From assembly GCA_017854485.1 (NCBI GenBank), contig JAFMHN010000001.1:62001-126000 (forward strand): DNA of 64,000 bases, written 5' to 3'. The stretch is from Aquiluna sp. (GTDB lineage Bacteria; Actinomycetota; Actinomycetes; Actinomycetales; Microbacteriaceae). Of this stretch, positions 29,006 through 37,838 are shown piece after piece. Made by a program: the position numbers and the translations under genes. Numbering within the stretch: position 1 is the stretch's first letter; each line of letters opens with the position of its first letter. The notes beneath the pieces were generated by a model that searched no databases, had not been told where the DNA came from, and worked only from the letters and a program-made list of their open reading frames with translations.

Positions 29006-29536
29006 CTAAGCGGTTGTATTCCAGTTCGAAGCAATTGTTTCTCTAACTTCACCCAGTAGCCTCGGCATGGCCTTGGTTTGAGCGATAATCGGGAAAAAGT
29101 TGGAGTCGTTGCGCCATCTGGGCACAACGTGTTGATGCAAATGCCCGGCTATCCCAGCCCCAGCGACCTGCCCTTGATTCATGCCGATGTTGAAGCCATG
29201 ACAGCCTGCGGTTTGCTCGATGGTCCGCATTGCTTGCTGCGTAAGGAGCGCGATTTCAGCGGCTTCTTCCTGGGTGGCTTTGTCGTAGGTGTCGACATGG
29301 CGATAAGGACACACTAATAAGTGCCCTGCGTTGTATGGGAAGAGATTTAGCAGCACAAAGGCAGTCTCACCGCGCCTAACAATCAAGCCATCCTCATCAG
29401 AGCGCCCTGGCGCCTCACAAAACGGGCATTCAGACTCATGTGGCTGCTGCAAGTGCTCAATGTAGGCAAGGCGATGAGGTGTCCACAGGCGCTCAAAGCC
29501 ATCCTGCATGCCGCCCATCTGTTCGAGGTTGTCCAA
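29006..29536 (-). CDS. HIT family nucleotide hydrolase/phosphorylase
   Basis: 176 residues. Histidine triad GHLHQHVVPRW at about residues 131-141, and a zinc-type Cys pair in CPFCEAP near residue 38. Probably acts on dinucleotide or AMP-linked substrates (Ap4A phosphorylase-like), but the true substrate is unknown. TTG start with AGG seven bases upstream. In many actinobacteria phospholipid genes such as pgsA separate it from pdxS; here they are absent from this spot. Confidence 0.92.
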   Translation of the reverse strand: MDNLEQMGGMQDGFERLWTPHRLAYIEHLQQPHESECPFCEAPGRSDEDGLIVRRGETAFVLLNLFPYNAGHLLVCPYRHVDTYDKATQEEAAEIALLTQQAMRTIEQTAGCHGFNIGMNQGQVAGAGIAGHLHQHVVPRWRNDSNFFPIIAQTKAMPRLLGEVRETIASNWNTTA

Positions 29537-29538
29537 CG

Positions 29539-31524
29539 CTATACCTGAGCCTTTGTCTCAATAGCATCCAGAATTAGTTCCTTCGCCTCTGCCAAGGGAA
29601 TATCGTTCTTCTGAGATCCGTCACGGTAGCGGAAGGCAACAGTCCCTGCTTCTTGGTCTCGAGCCCCAGCCAAAATCAAGAACGGCACTCGCTCCAGAGT
29701 ATGCTCCCTGATCTTTTTCTGCATCCGGTTGTCTGAGTAGTCGACATTCACTCTTACTCCAGCGGCCGCCAAGTCATTGGTGAATGAAGTCAGGTAGTCC
29801 TCGAACTCCCCCGCCACAGCAATGCCTACGGCCTGAACCGGTGCTAGCCATGGTGGGAAGTGACCGGCGTAGTGCTCGGTGAGCACACCGAAGAAGCGCT
29901 CGATGGATCCAAACAGTGCCCGATGGATCATGATCGGCTGATGCCTGTTGCCGTCAGAGCCTACGTACTCGAGATCGAATCGCTGTGGCAAGTTGAAGTC
30001 AAGCTGAATGGTGCTCATCTGCCAGGTGCGTCCAATCGCATCGCGGGCCTGAACCGATATCTTTGGCCCATAGAAAGCCGCTCCACCTGGATCAGGCACC
30101 AATTCCAAACCGCTGGCCTTGGCGACCTTCTCGAGCGTCTCAGTGGCTGAGGTCCAGATTGCGTCGTCACCAACGAACTTAGGATTTCCCTCTTCCTTTG
30201 TCGAGAGCTCTAGGTAGAAGTCATTCAGGCCATAGTCACGAAGGAGGTCCAAAACGAAGTTCAGGACGCTTGTCAGTTCAGTTTCAAGCTGATCGCCGGT
30301 CACAAATAGGTGGGCATCATCCTGTGTCATTCCACGAACTCGCGTAAGGCCATGCAGCACTCCGGATTTCTCGTAGCGATAAACCGATCCGAACTCAAAC
30401 ATCCGCAGTGGAAGTTCGCGGTAGCTTCTCGAGCGTGACTTGAAAATAAGAATGTGGAACGGGCAGTTCATTGGCTTCAAGTAGTAGTCGGCACCATGCT
30501 TTCGAACGGTGCCGTCCCGATCAATTTCAGAATCCAATTTCATTGGAGGGAACATTCCCTCTGAATACCAGGCCAAGTGGCCGCTTTGCTCAAACAGGTT
30601 GGACTTGGTTATGTGGGGTGAGTATACGAACTCATAGCCAGCTTCTTCGTGGCGCTTGCGAGAGTAGTCCTCCATGACCCGCCGAATAACTCCACCCTTG
30701 GGGTGGAACACCGCTAGGCCGGAACCAATCTCCTCCGGGAAGCTAAATAGGTCCAGTTCGGAGCCGATCTTTCGATGATCTCGCTTGGCAGCTTCCTCGA
30801 GACGTTCCAGATGGCTAGCCAAGTCCTCCTTGGTGGCCCAGGCTGTGCCGTAAATTCGCTGAAGCTGCTTATTGTCTTCGTTGCCACGCCAATACGCGGC
30901 AGCCGACCTCAATAGCGAAAAGCCCTTGCCGATCATTCGCGTGTTTGGAAGGTGTGGACCTCGGCATAGATCGCGCCACGCAAACGATCCGTCGGGGTTG
31001 AGGTTCTCATAGACAGAAAGCCCGCCAGAACCAACTTCAACTGAGCCCTCACCGACATTTTCAGACTTGAGCCCAATTAGCTCCAGCTTGTATGGTTCGG
31101 AAGCCATCAGCTCTTTAGCCTGACTGTCGGTGACCTCTAGTCGAACAAATCGCTGCGACTTGCCAACAAGTTCTTTCATGCGCTTTTCAATGCGTTTGAT
31201 GTCTTCTGGGACAAAGGGGTCGTTGACATCAAAGTCAAAATAGAAGCCATCGGTGATGTACGGCCCTATGCCAAGCTTTGCTTCCGGAAAAAGCTCTTGG
31301 ACTGCCTGTGCCATCACATGGGCAGTCGAGTGACGAAGTATTTCCAGTCCAGCCTGTGAAGAAACGTCAATTCCCTCAACGCTGTCGTCCTGACTTAGAA
31401 CGTGCGCTAAATCTCTAGCCTCGCCGTTTACAAACATCGCCACAATCCCACGGTCTGAAAAAACATCAAAACCGGTGGCTCCCTCACTTACCTGGTGAGT
31501 CTTCCCTGCTAACAAAATGTTCAC
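29539..31524 (-). CDS. thrS: threonyl-tRNA synthetase
   Basis: Charges tRNA-Thr and edits Ser. 661 residues from the GTG at 31524 ([15 protein letters not shown]), chosen because TTAGGAG stands a few bases before it; the frame is open 14 codons further. Domains: TGS (1-60), editing domain with [16 protein letters not shown], class II core with zinc ligands in [10 protein letters not shown] and the motif 2 [21 protein letters not shown], and the anticodon domain. First gene of the cluster ending in rel; faces the VIT gene across 85 bases. Confidence 0.97.
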   Translation of the reverse strand: MNILLAGKTHQVSEGATGFDVFSDRGIVAMFVNGEARDLAHVLSQDDSVEGIDVSSQAGLEILRHSTAHVMAQAVQELFPEAKLGIGPYITDGFYFDFDVNDPFVPEDIKRIEKRMKELVGKSQRFVRLEVTDSQAKELMASEPYKLELIGLKSENVGEGSVEVGSGGLSVYENLNPDGSFAWRDLCRGPHLPNTRMIGKGFSLLRSAAAYWRGNEDNKQLQRIYGTAWATKEDLASHLERLEEAAKRDHRKIGSELDLFSFPEEIGSGLAVFHPKGGVIRRVMEDYSRKRHEEAGYEFVYSPHITKSNLFEQSGHLAWYSEGMFPPMKLDSEIDRDGTVRKHGADYYLKPMNCPFHILIFKSRSRSYRELPLRMFEFGSVYRYEKSGVLHGLTRVRGMTQDDAHLFVTGDQLETELTSVLNFVLDLLRDYGLNDFYLELSTKEEGNPKFVGDDAIWTSATETLEKVAKASGLELVPDPGGAAFYGPKISVQARDAIGRTWQMSTIQLDFNLPQRFDLEYVGSDGNRHQPIMIHRALFGSIERFFGVLTEHYAGHFPPWLAPVQAVGIAVAGEFEDYLTSFTNDLAAAGVRVNVDYSDNRMQKKIREHTLERVPFLILAGARDQEAGTVAFRYRDGSQKNDIPLAEAKELILDAIETKAQV

Positions 31525-31609
31525 TTGAGCTCCTAACTCCACCAGTCTAACGACGCAGTTAGGCATGCCTTGCTAGCGCTTACGGATTCCGAGCGGAAAG
31601 ATTATTGAC

Positions 31610-32140
31610 ATGGATGCAGAAAGAGAATTAGAGGCGCGCCTGAATTGGCTGCGCGCCGCCGTTCTGGGAGCAAACGACGGCGTCGTTTCGGTAGCCGGGG
31701 TGGTCATGGGCGTGGCGGCAGCCGGCTCTGACTCAACGGCCGTCTTGGTCGCAGGAATTGCGGCTCTGGTGGCTGGAGCAATCTCCATGGGTGGTGGTGA
31801 GTACGTGAGTGTGAGCTCCCAACGAGATGCGGAGATCGCTCACGGAAGAACCAAAGACCAGGTAAACGCTCGTCCTTGGTCAGCCGCTGTATCGTCTCTT
31901 GTTGCATTTACCGCAGGCGCAATCCTGCCGTTGGTTGCCATCACCGGACCCTGGCAGGGGCTCAGCATTCCGGCCACAGTTGCCAGCGTGTTCGTGGCTC
32001 TTGGGTTCACGGGTTGGTGGGCCGCCTGGGCCGGCAAGACCCCAGTTGTTCGTTCAATTGTCAGAAATGTTGCGATCAGCGCCCTAACAATGGGGTTTTC
32101 CTACGCAATTGGTGCAGTTTTGGGCGTTACCGTCATTTAG
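31610..32140 (+). CDS. short VIT1/CCC1-type membrane transporter
   Basis: 176 residues with about five membrane helices. The family start LGANDGVVSVAGVVMGVAAA and GGGEYVSVSSQRDAEIAHG are clear, so it belongs to the vacuolar iron transporter (DUF125) group, which moves Fe2+ or Mn2+ out of the cytoplasm by proton exchange. It is shorter than the usual 230 residues: the cytosolic metal-binding helices between helix 2 and 3 are reduced to the short RTKDQVNARP link. GGAAAG lies nine bases before the ATG. Metal specificity unknown. Confidence 0.88.
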   Translation: MDAERELEARLNWLRAAVLGANDGVVSVAGVVMGVAAAGSDSTAVLVAGIAALVAGAISMGGGEYVSVSSQRDAEIAHGRTKDQVNARPWSAAVSSLVAFTAGAILPLVAITGPWQGLSIPATVASVFVALGFTGWWAAWAGKTPVVRSIVRNVAISALTMGFSYAIGAVLGVTVI

Positions 32141-32158
32141 ACCTATTACCCTTAGAAC

Positions 32159-33625
32159 GTGCCTGAATCTGAATCATACGACTACGCCCTAATTGGCGGC
32201 GGAATTATGTCCGCAACCCTTGGTGTTCTTCTGAAGCTGACCAACCCCGATGTTCGCTTGGTTATGTTCGAACGCTTGAGTGAGGTTGCGGCCGAGAGTT
32301 CAAACCCTTGGAACAATGCCGGAACTGGCCATGCCGCGCTTTGCGAGTTGAACTACATGCCGGACTCCGCAGATGGCTCGCTACCGGATCCAAGCAAGGC
32401 AATTGCCATCAATGAGCAGTTCCAGGTTTCTAGGCAATTTTGGGCATCGCTAGTTGACCTGGGAATTCTGAACACACCATCCTCCTTCATTCGTACAGTC
32501 CCTCACATGACTTTCGTTCAGGGCGCCAAAGACATCGATTACTTAAAGCGCCGACACCTAGCGCTCGAGAACCAGCCGCTATTTTCCGGGATGAAGTTTT
32601 CAACTGATCCCGATGAAATCTCCGGTTGGGCGCCACTGATTACTAAGCAGCGTAAAAACCAAGACATAGCCGCCACGTTCATCGACCAGGGAACTGATGT
32701 TGACTACGGCGAGATGACTAAGCAAATGATCACTTGGCTCAAGGGCCAGGGCATGAAGCTGGAAATGGATACCGAAGTTAAATCGGTCTACCAATTCGCA
32801 TCCGGGAAATGGCAGGTTTGGCTCGGGGCATCTCAGAATCGCCTGATCCATGCAGACCGCGTGTTCGTGGGAGCCGGCGGATACGCGCTAAAGCTATTGC
32901 AGAAAAGTGGCATCCCTGAGATTAATGGCTATGGCACTTTTCCGGTAAGCGGCCACTTCCTTAGGACCGACAACCCGGAAGTTGTGGCTCAACATCATGC
33001 CAAGGTCTACTCGCAGGCGCAGGTCGGGGCTCCCCCGATGTCCGTACCTCACCTAGACACCAGAATTGTCGACGGCAAGCCCAGCCTCTTGTTCGGTCCA
33101 TTTGCTGGACTGAATCCAAAGTTTCTAAAGAGTGGTTCGATTTTGGATCTTCCGCGCTCAATTAGGCCAGCGAACCTGCTCCCTTACCTTTCGGTTGCCG
33201 TTAGAAACCTAGGGCTTGTCAGTTACCTACTCAAAGAGGTGACCAAATCTAAGTCAAAGAAATTTGCCTCACTCCAAGAGTTTGTGCCGGATGCGGACGC
33301 AAATGACTGGTCTTACTACGAGGCCGGTCAACGAGCTCAGGTCATCAAACCTGTCGGACGAGGTGGCGTGCTGCAGTTTGGGACTGAAGTCATCACCAGT
33401 GCCGACGGGAGCATCTCAGGATTGCTTGGAGCAAGTCCTGGAGCCTCTGTGAGCGTTAGTGTGATGCTGGAAGTGCTAGAGAAGATGCAGCCTAAGCACT
33501 TCGAGGAGTCAAAAGCGGCTATCGCCAAGCTAATCCCTAGTTTCGGCAAGAAGCTAAACGACAACTCAGGCTTAGCCAAGAAGACCCTCAAGGCCACAGC
33601 TAAGACTCTAGGACTTAAGGCCTAA
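32159..33625 (+). CDS. mqo: malate:quinone oxidoreductase
   Basis: Membrane-associated FAD enzyme that oxidises malate to oxaloacetate and passes electrons to menaquinone. 488 residues, full length. FAD-binding IGGGIMSATLGVLL at about residues 12-25, family segments NPWNNAGTGHAALCELNY and GTDVDYGEMTK, VFVGAGGYALKLLQKSGI, and FGPFAGLNPKFLKSGS. GTG start with no clear Shine-Dalgarno; it follows the VIT gene by 18 bases. With acnA elsewhere in the window this supports a TCA cycle that uses Mqo. Confidence 0.97.
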   Translation: MPESESYDYALIGGGIMSATLGVLLKLTNPDVRLVMFERLSEVAAESSNPWNNAGTGHAALCELNYMPDSADGSLPDPSKAIAINEQFQVSRQFWASLVDLGILNTPSSFIRTVPHMTFVQGAKDIDYLKRRHLALENQPLFSGMKFSTDPDEISGWAPLITKQRKNQDIAATFIDQGTDVDYGEMTKQMITWLKGQGMKLEMDTEVKSVYQFASGKWQVWLGASQNRLIHADRVFVGAGGYALKLLQKSGIPEINGYGTFPVSGHFLRTDNPEVVAQHHAKVYSQAQVGAPPMSVPHLDTRIVDGKPSLLFGPFAGLNPKFLKSGSILDLPRSIRPANLLPYLSVAVRNLGLVSYLLKEVTKSKSKKFASLQEFVPDADANDWSYYEAGQRAQVIKPVGRGGVLQFGTEVITSADGSISGLLGASPGASVSVSVMLEVLEKMQPKHFEESKAAIAKLIPSFGKKLNDNSGLAKKTLKATAKTLGLKA

Positions 33626-33645
33626 CCCGAACTTCCCTGAGGTAG

Positions 33646-33816
33646 TTAGTCGTTTTTCGATTCCTCGTGTGACTGATGAATGTGCATCTTGTCTTCGCGG
33701 TTGGCCTCTTCAAGTTTTTCCCTGGCAACTTTTTCCGTGGTCAGCCTGGCCATCTCTGCCTGGTCTTGATGTTGTTCGTGGTTACTTGGACCTGGGCGTT
33801 GAGGGAAGCACGCCAC
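33646..33816 (-). CDS. possible small charged protein
   Basis: Open frame of 56 codons on the minus strand in the gap between mqo and tRNA-Val. The GTG at 33816 has GGAG five bases upstream; an inner ATG at 33753 would give 35 residues. The C-terminal part is strongly charged and helical (TEKVAREKLEEANREDKM, then HIHQSHEESKND), the kind of composition real small proteins show. A plus-strand frame across the same DNA (33669-33893) competes. I do not recognise a family; the call rests on composition and the ribosome binding site only. Confidence 0.35.
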   Translation of the reverse strand: MACFPQRPGPSNHEQHQDQAEMARLTTEKVAREKLEEANREDKMHIHQSHEESKND

Positions 33817-33900
33817 CAGGGCTCCGAGTCAAATTAAGAAGACCCGACTACGAAAAGCTGATCGCGGAATTTGGTTCGGACGAGCGCCGCTAAGAATAAC

Positions 33901-33975
33901 TGGTGGGCGATACTGGGTTCGAACCAGCGACCTCTTCCGTGTCAGGGAAGCGCGCTACCACTGCGCCAATCGCCC
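33901..33975 (-). tRNA. tRNA-Val (anticodon GAC)
   Basis: Cloverleaf with acceptor GGGCGAT/ATCGCCC, D arm GCGCAGTGGTAGCGC, anticodon loop CTGACAC and T arm GGTTCGAAC. Discriminator A and a genome-encoded CCA end (33903-33901). Last of a Gly-Cys-Val cluster that is transcribed leftward. Confidence 0.95.
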
Positions 33976-33987
33976 AAGTCTTGCTTG

Positions 33988-34058
33988 AGGTGAAGACGGG
34001 ATTCGAACCCGTGTACACGGCTTTGCAGGCCGCTGCCTCGCCTCTCGGCCACTCCACC
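33988..34058 (-). tRNA. tRNA-Cys (anticodon GCA)
   Basis: Acceptor GGTGGAG/CTTCACC, anticodon loop CTGCAAA, T arm GGGTTCGAATCCC. Discriminator U73, which is an identity element for cysteine. No CCA in the gene, so the end is added by nucleotidyltransferase. Confidence 0.95.
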
Positions 34059-34084
34059 GTTTCAGGGATCAGAAACCCACTGAG

Positions 34085-34156
34085 AGCGGATGACGAGATT
34101 CGAACTCGCGACCCCAACCTTGGCAAGGTTGTGCGCTACCACTGCGCCACATCCGC
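34085..34156 (-). tRNA. tRNA-Gly (anticodon GCC)
   Basis: Acceptor GCGGATG/CATCCGC, D arm GCGCAGTGGTAGCGC, anticodon loop TTGCCAA, T arm GAGTTCGAATCTC. No encoded CCA. First of the tRNA cluster; a CATAAT -10-like box lies about 35 bases upstream (minus strand) between it and the amtB terminator. Confidence 0.95.
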
Positions 34157-34211
34157 ATGTACTTTTTCAAGAACAGAAGAATTATGACACAAAACTTCAG
34201 TCCTTGGACAC

Positions 34212-34245
34212 ACAAAAGCGGGAGAGCTCACTCTCCCGCTTTTGT
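34212..34245 (-). terminator. strong intrinsic terminator after amtB (works in either direction)
   Basis: Perfect 15-bp stem (34212-34226 with 34231-34245) around the loop CTCA; the stem core is GCGGGAGAG and its outer part is AAAA/TTTT, so a U-run follows on either strand. Lies 18 bases past the amtB stop and insulates amtB from the tRNA cluster. It is the only textbook intrinsic terminator in the window. Confidence 0.9.
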
Positions 34246-34263
34246 ATTGTCGATCTTTTGGTA

Positions 34264-35484
34264 CTACTTGACCACAGGATCCTGACCGAAGCTGTATGCA
34301 GCCTCGCCGTGAACCACTGCGTCGACACCAGCGATCTCATCTTCGCTCTTTACTCTAAAACCGACTGTCTTCTCGATTGCGAAGCCAATAACCAGTGCTA
34401 GAACGAAGCTGTAGATCAATACACCAAAGGCAGCGATTGCCTGAACGATTAGCTGACCTGCATCGCCACCAGTGAATAGACCGGTGTCAATAGCAAAGAA
34501 GCCCAGGAACAATGTTCCAATCAGGCCCGATACCAAGTGGATGCCGACAACATCAAGTGAGTCGTCATAGCCAAGCTTGAACTTCAGGTCCACAGCTAGA
34601 GCAGAAAGGACACCGGCAAGCACACCCAGGATCAAGGCGAACAATGGGGTTACGTTTGCACAGGCAGGGGTGATTGCAACCAAACCAGCTACCGCTCCGG
34701 AAGCCGCGCCAATTGACGTTGCCTTGCCCTCTTTGACCTTTTCGATTACAAGCCAGCCAAGAATTGCAGCTGCTGTCGCGCCAAGGGTGTTCACAGTGAT
34801 CAGCCCGACGTTCGCCATTCCATTTAGGAACTCAGCTCCGACGTTGAATCCAAACCAACCGAACCATAGCAACGCTGCGCCAAGAAGAACTAGTGGCACG
34901 TTGTGAGGCTGCATAATGCCCTTCGCGAACCCAAAGCGCTTCCCGAGAACGATTGCCAGAGCCAGAGCCGCAGCTCCTGCGTTGATGTGGACCGCGGTAC
35001 CACCGGCGTAGTCGATTACCTCAGGCATCTCCAACCAGGTGCCAAGCTCCATGACCCAGCCACCGCCCCAGACCCAAGCGGCTACTGGGAAGTATCCGAA
35101 TGTTGCAAAGAGACCAGCGAAGATAAGCCAAGACCCAAACTTCGCGCGATCGGCGATTGCACCTGAAATCAGAGCGATTGTGATGATGGCGAATGTCGCA
35201 CCGAAGGCGGCACCAATCAAGTCATCATTACCAAGACCCTCTAGTCCGAAACTGGCAAACGGGTTACCCGAGAAGTCAGTTGGTGACTCGACAGCAGACA
35301 TGCTGAAGCCGTAAAGAATCCAAAGGACTCCGACCAGAGCAATTGAGCCGAAGCTCATCATCATCATGCTGACAACGCTCTTGGCTTTCACTAGGCCTCC
35401 ATAGAAGAAGGCCAGACCAGGGGTCATCAATAGCACTAGTGCGGTTGCAGTTACCGCCCAGCTAAGCGAACCTGTATCTAACAT
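34264..35484 (-). CDS. amtB: ammonium transporter (Amt family)
   Basis: Channel-like ammonium uptake protein of the cytoplasmic membrane, 406 residues and about eleven helices. Motifs: MTPGLAFFYGGLVKAKS at the first helix, YFPVAAWVWGGGW, DYAGGTAVHINAGAAALA with the first conserved His, and DVVGIHLVSGLIGTLFLG near the second pore His. The C-terminal cytoplasmic tail (EKTVGFRVKSEDEIAGVD) is the site where GlnK-type PII proteins bind in other bacteria; no glnK follows here, because the terminator comes directly after. ATG with GAGAGG eight bases upstream. Confidence 0.97.
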   Translation of the reverse strand: MLDTGSLSWAVTATALVLLMTPGLAFFYGGLVKAKSVVSMMMMSFGSIALVGVLWILYGFSMSAVESPTDFSGNPFASFGLEGLGNDDLIGAAFGATFAIITIALISGAIADRAKFGSWLIFAGLFATFGYFPVAAWVWGGGWVMELGTWLEMPEVIDYAGGTAVHINAGAAALALAIVLGKRFGFAKGIMQPHNVPLVLLGAALLWFGWFGFNVGAEFLNGMANVGLITVNTLGATAAAILGWLVIEKVKEGKATSIGAASGAVAGLVAITPACANVTPLFALILGVLAGVLSALAVDLKFKLGYDDSLDVVGIHLVSGLIGTLFLGFFAIDTGLFTGGDAGQLIVQAIAAFGVLIYSFVLALVIGFAIEKTVGFRVKSEDEIAGVDAVVHGEAAYSFGQDPVVK

Positions 35485-35655
35485 CGAAATACCTCTCTAA
35501 TAAGTTCAAGCAATCAGCAAATGTGATAGCTGAGGATGATTTTGGGCTACACAGGTTTCGATGAGTGTGCAGTTATGTTTCGGGTTTGTTACATTCCTGA
35601 CCGACCATGGAAGTATTTGCCACAAGGTATTCTTGAACAAATTCATTGGAGGAAA
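35485..35655. other. intergenic region between divergent amtB and nhaA
   Basis: 171 bases that must hold both promoters. A TATTCT box about 25 bases before nhaA is a possible -10. An open frame runs up to 40 codons into this region in the nhaA frame but looks unlike NhaA. No clear nitrogen-regulator site was recognised. Confidence 0.5.
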
Positions 35656-36795
35656 ATGAGAAGCGACAGGTCAGCAGCACTGCTCTTGATGGGTGTGGCG
35701 ATTTTGGGAATCGTCATCGCAAACAGCCCGATAGGGCCCGCCTTTCTCGACTTCAAGCACTCCTACATCGGGTTTGAGTCAATCGGACTGAAACTTAGTG
35801 TTGAACACTGGGTGAGCGATCTGCTCCTGGCTACCTTCTTTCTAGTAGCTGGGCTGGAACTGAAATATGAACTTTCCATCGGCGTCCTTTCTAAGCCAGC
35901 CAGTGCCCTGGTGCCGGTTCTGGCCGGAATCGGTGGTGTGGTTGTTCCAGCACTGATCTATGTCGCCTTCAACTGGGGAACTGACTACCTTGGCGGCTGG
36001 CCAATCCCGACCGCCACAGACATCGCATTCGCCTTGGGTATTTTGGCAATTTTTGGAAGAGGCCTGCCAAAATCAGCGCGTGTGTTCCTGCTGGCGCTGG
36101 CAATCTTCGATGACTTGGTTGCCATCCTGATCATTGCCATTTTCTTCACTTCTGATGTCCAGGCTCAGTGGCTAGTAGCGGCCATGGTTATCGCCGCAGT
36201 GCATGTCGTGGCCGAGAAATACAAGAAGCTTCCAATTAACTACGTCCGTGTGGTTACGTTCTTGCTTCTTTGGTACACGGTTTATCAGTCAGGCGTGCAC
36301 GCGACCATTGCAGGTGTAGTGCTTGGTTTGATAATTCCAGCCAAGAAGACCCATTCGTTGGTGGCCAAGATTCAACCGTGGACCAACTCGGTCTCGCTAC
36401 CAGTCTTTGCTTTTTTTGCGGTAGCCATCGCATTGCCCACCTTTGACGGTGCATTCTCAAGCGTATTCGTGGGAATTGCCGTGGCACTTCCGGTCGGTAA
36501 GCTGATCGGCATTACCGCACTCGCTGTGCTCGCAAACAGGCTTGCTGCAAAGCCAGACAGACTGGATCTTGAGCCGCTGGACTTCCTTGCGATCAGTGGC
36601 CTTGCCGGTGTCGGATTTACGGTCTCACTACTCATGACGAACCTGGCCTTTGTTGACACACAATACATACTTGCGGAAGCAACGCTTGCTGTGATCCTAG
36701 GTTCGATGCTAGCAATGGGTTTCGGCGCTTGGCTAAGTCAGCTTCGTGGCCGCTACTACATGCGCAAGCATCGAGAAGAGAACGCCGCTAGCTAA
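35656..36795 (+). CDS. nhaA: Na+/H+ antiporter NhaA
   Basis: Exports Na+ in exchange for protons. 379 residues from the ATG at 35656, which has TTGGAGG just upstream (spacing only three, a little short). About twelve helices. The ion-binding Asp pair is in LALAIFDDLVAILIIAIFF, and family segments PTATDIAFALGILAIFG, GVHATIAGVVLGLIIPA and AISGLAGVGFTVSLLM are intact. The last eight bases overlap the end of zapE on the other strand. Confidence 0.95.
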   Translation: MRSDRSAALLLMGVAILGIVIANSPIGPAFLDFKHSYIGFESIGLKLSVEHWVSDLLLATFFLVAGLELKYELSIGVLSKPASALVPVLAGIGGVVVPALIYVAFNWGTDYLGGWPIPTATDIAFALGILAIFGRGLPKSARVFLLALAIFDDLVAILIIAIFFTSDVQAQWLVAAMVIAAVHVVAEKYKKLPINYVRVVTFLLLWYTVYQSGVHATIAGVVLGLIIPAKKTHSLVAKIQPWTNSVSLPVFAFFAVAIALPTFDGAFSSVFVGIAVALPVGKLIGITALAVLANRLAAKPDRLDLEPLDFLAISGLAGVGFTVSLLMTNLAFVDTQYILAEATLAVILGSMLAMGFGAWLSQLRGRYYMRKHREENAAS

Positions 36796-37789
36796 GCAGG
36801 CAAAGAGCAGACATCCTAGAAACTGCCCGAAGATACTTTTTCCGGTATGCGCCTTCCAGCATCACTGCGGGGAAAATGTCAGTTATTGGGAGCTCACCGC
36901 TGGTTCTAAGCGGAATCTGCTGCTCGTAGAGTCGATCAATGAATCCCACCAGCCGTAGGGCATCAACCTGATCGACAAGACCAGACACATTCCAAAGAAC
37001 TAGCGCATCAACATCAACAAGCAGGGCACGGAAGTGGGTTGGGTGCAGCTTTCCAAGATGTGCCAAAAGCTCCCAGAAATCATGTCCAAAACCATTGCTG
37101 TACTGAGACAACCAGACCCGAAGTTCCTCCATGCTCTGATTCTGCGAGTGGCCATCAATTTCCCGGTGTCGGTAATCCTCGCCATCGACCGAGATCATTT
37201 GAAACCTCGAACCGAGTCCTTGAATCTCCCGCTGGAAGTCGGCAGCAGCAAAACGCCCCGCACCGAGTGCGTTGGGTGGAGTATTGCTAGTAGCAGCGAA
37301 CCTGACCCCTTTGGCCTCCAGTTCCTTTAGGAGCCTGGACATGATCATCGTGTCACCGGGGTCATCAAGTTCGAATTCATCAATGCACACCAGCCCGAAT
37401 TTTGACAACTCATCAACGGCCGCAGCAAAGCCGAGGTAACCAACCAGGCTTGTGTAATCCAGGAAGCTCCCGAAGACCTTCTTTCCTGGGAAGTCGTGCC
37501 AAATCGACGCTAGAAGGTGCGTCTTTCCAACTCCGAACCCGCCGTCTAGGTAGATGCCCGGCGCGCTGACCTTCTTGGAGAACAGTTTGGGCTTCTCGGA
37601 TCCCGCAAACGCCTTGACCAGTTTCACGGCCTCGGCCTGCGATGCGTAACGAGGATCCGGAATGTAATTTGTTACTCGAGATTTAGCGAATTCTGGTGGA
37701 GGCTGGAGCTGTCTAATAAGCTCTGTCTTAGAAACCTCTGGTTTCCGGGTCAATAAGGAATTGGGCATTTCGCCTAGTTGTTGACCCAA
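36788..37789 (-). CDS. zapE: cell division protein ZapE / AFG1-type ATPase
   Basis: 333 residues. P-loop GGFGVGKTHLLASIWH near 80-95 and Walker B CIDEFELDDPGDTMIM, with FAATSNTPPNALG as sensor region; all typical of the AFG1 group, which in Escherichia coli acts on the Z-ring. In mycobacteria the same gene (Rv2670c) lies beside a RibD-type reductase, and here a reductase is found three genes away. TTG start at 37789 with GAAGGG seven bases upstream. Overlaps nhaA by eight bases. Confidence 0.93.
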   Translation of the reverse strand: MGQQLGEMPNSLLTRKPEVSKTELIRQLQPPPEFAKSRVTNYIPDPRYASQAEAVKLVKAFAGSEKPKLFSKKVSAPGIYLDGGFGVGKTHLLASIWHDFPGKKVFGSFLDYTSLVGYLGFAAAVDELSKFGLVCIDEFELDDPGDTMIMSRLLKELEAKGVRFAATSNTPPNALGAGRFAAADFQREIQGLGSRFQMISVDGEDYRHREIDGHSQNQSMEELRVWLSQYSNGFGHDFWELLAHLGKLHPTHFRALLVDVDALVLWNVSGLVDQVDALRLVGFIDRLYEQQIPLRTSGELPITDIFPAVMLEGAYRKKYLRAVSRMSALCLLS

Positions 37790-37838
37790 TCACGTACCCT
37801 TCGTCGAAAAACAAGTGTAGGCAAAGAATTGGAGCGCC

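Noticed and set aside
32144-32161. TATTAC as a leaderless -10 box for mqo
   Set aside because: It does not match TANNNT and no -35 is visible; mqo may simply be read through from the VIT gene.
33669-33893. Plus-strand open frame after mqo (74 codons)
   Set aside because: Its first half (Trp/Pro/Leu-rich) looks like antisense of a coding strand, and it has no ribosome binding site; only its last 25 residues look protein-like. Kept as a rival to the minus-strand candidate, not as a gene.
35536-35655. 40-codon upstream extension of nhaA
   Set aside because: Residues are unlike NhaA N-termini and the only good Shine-Dalgarno precedes the ATG at 35656.
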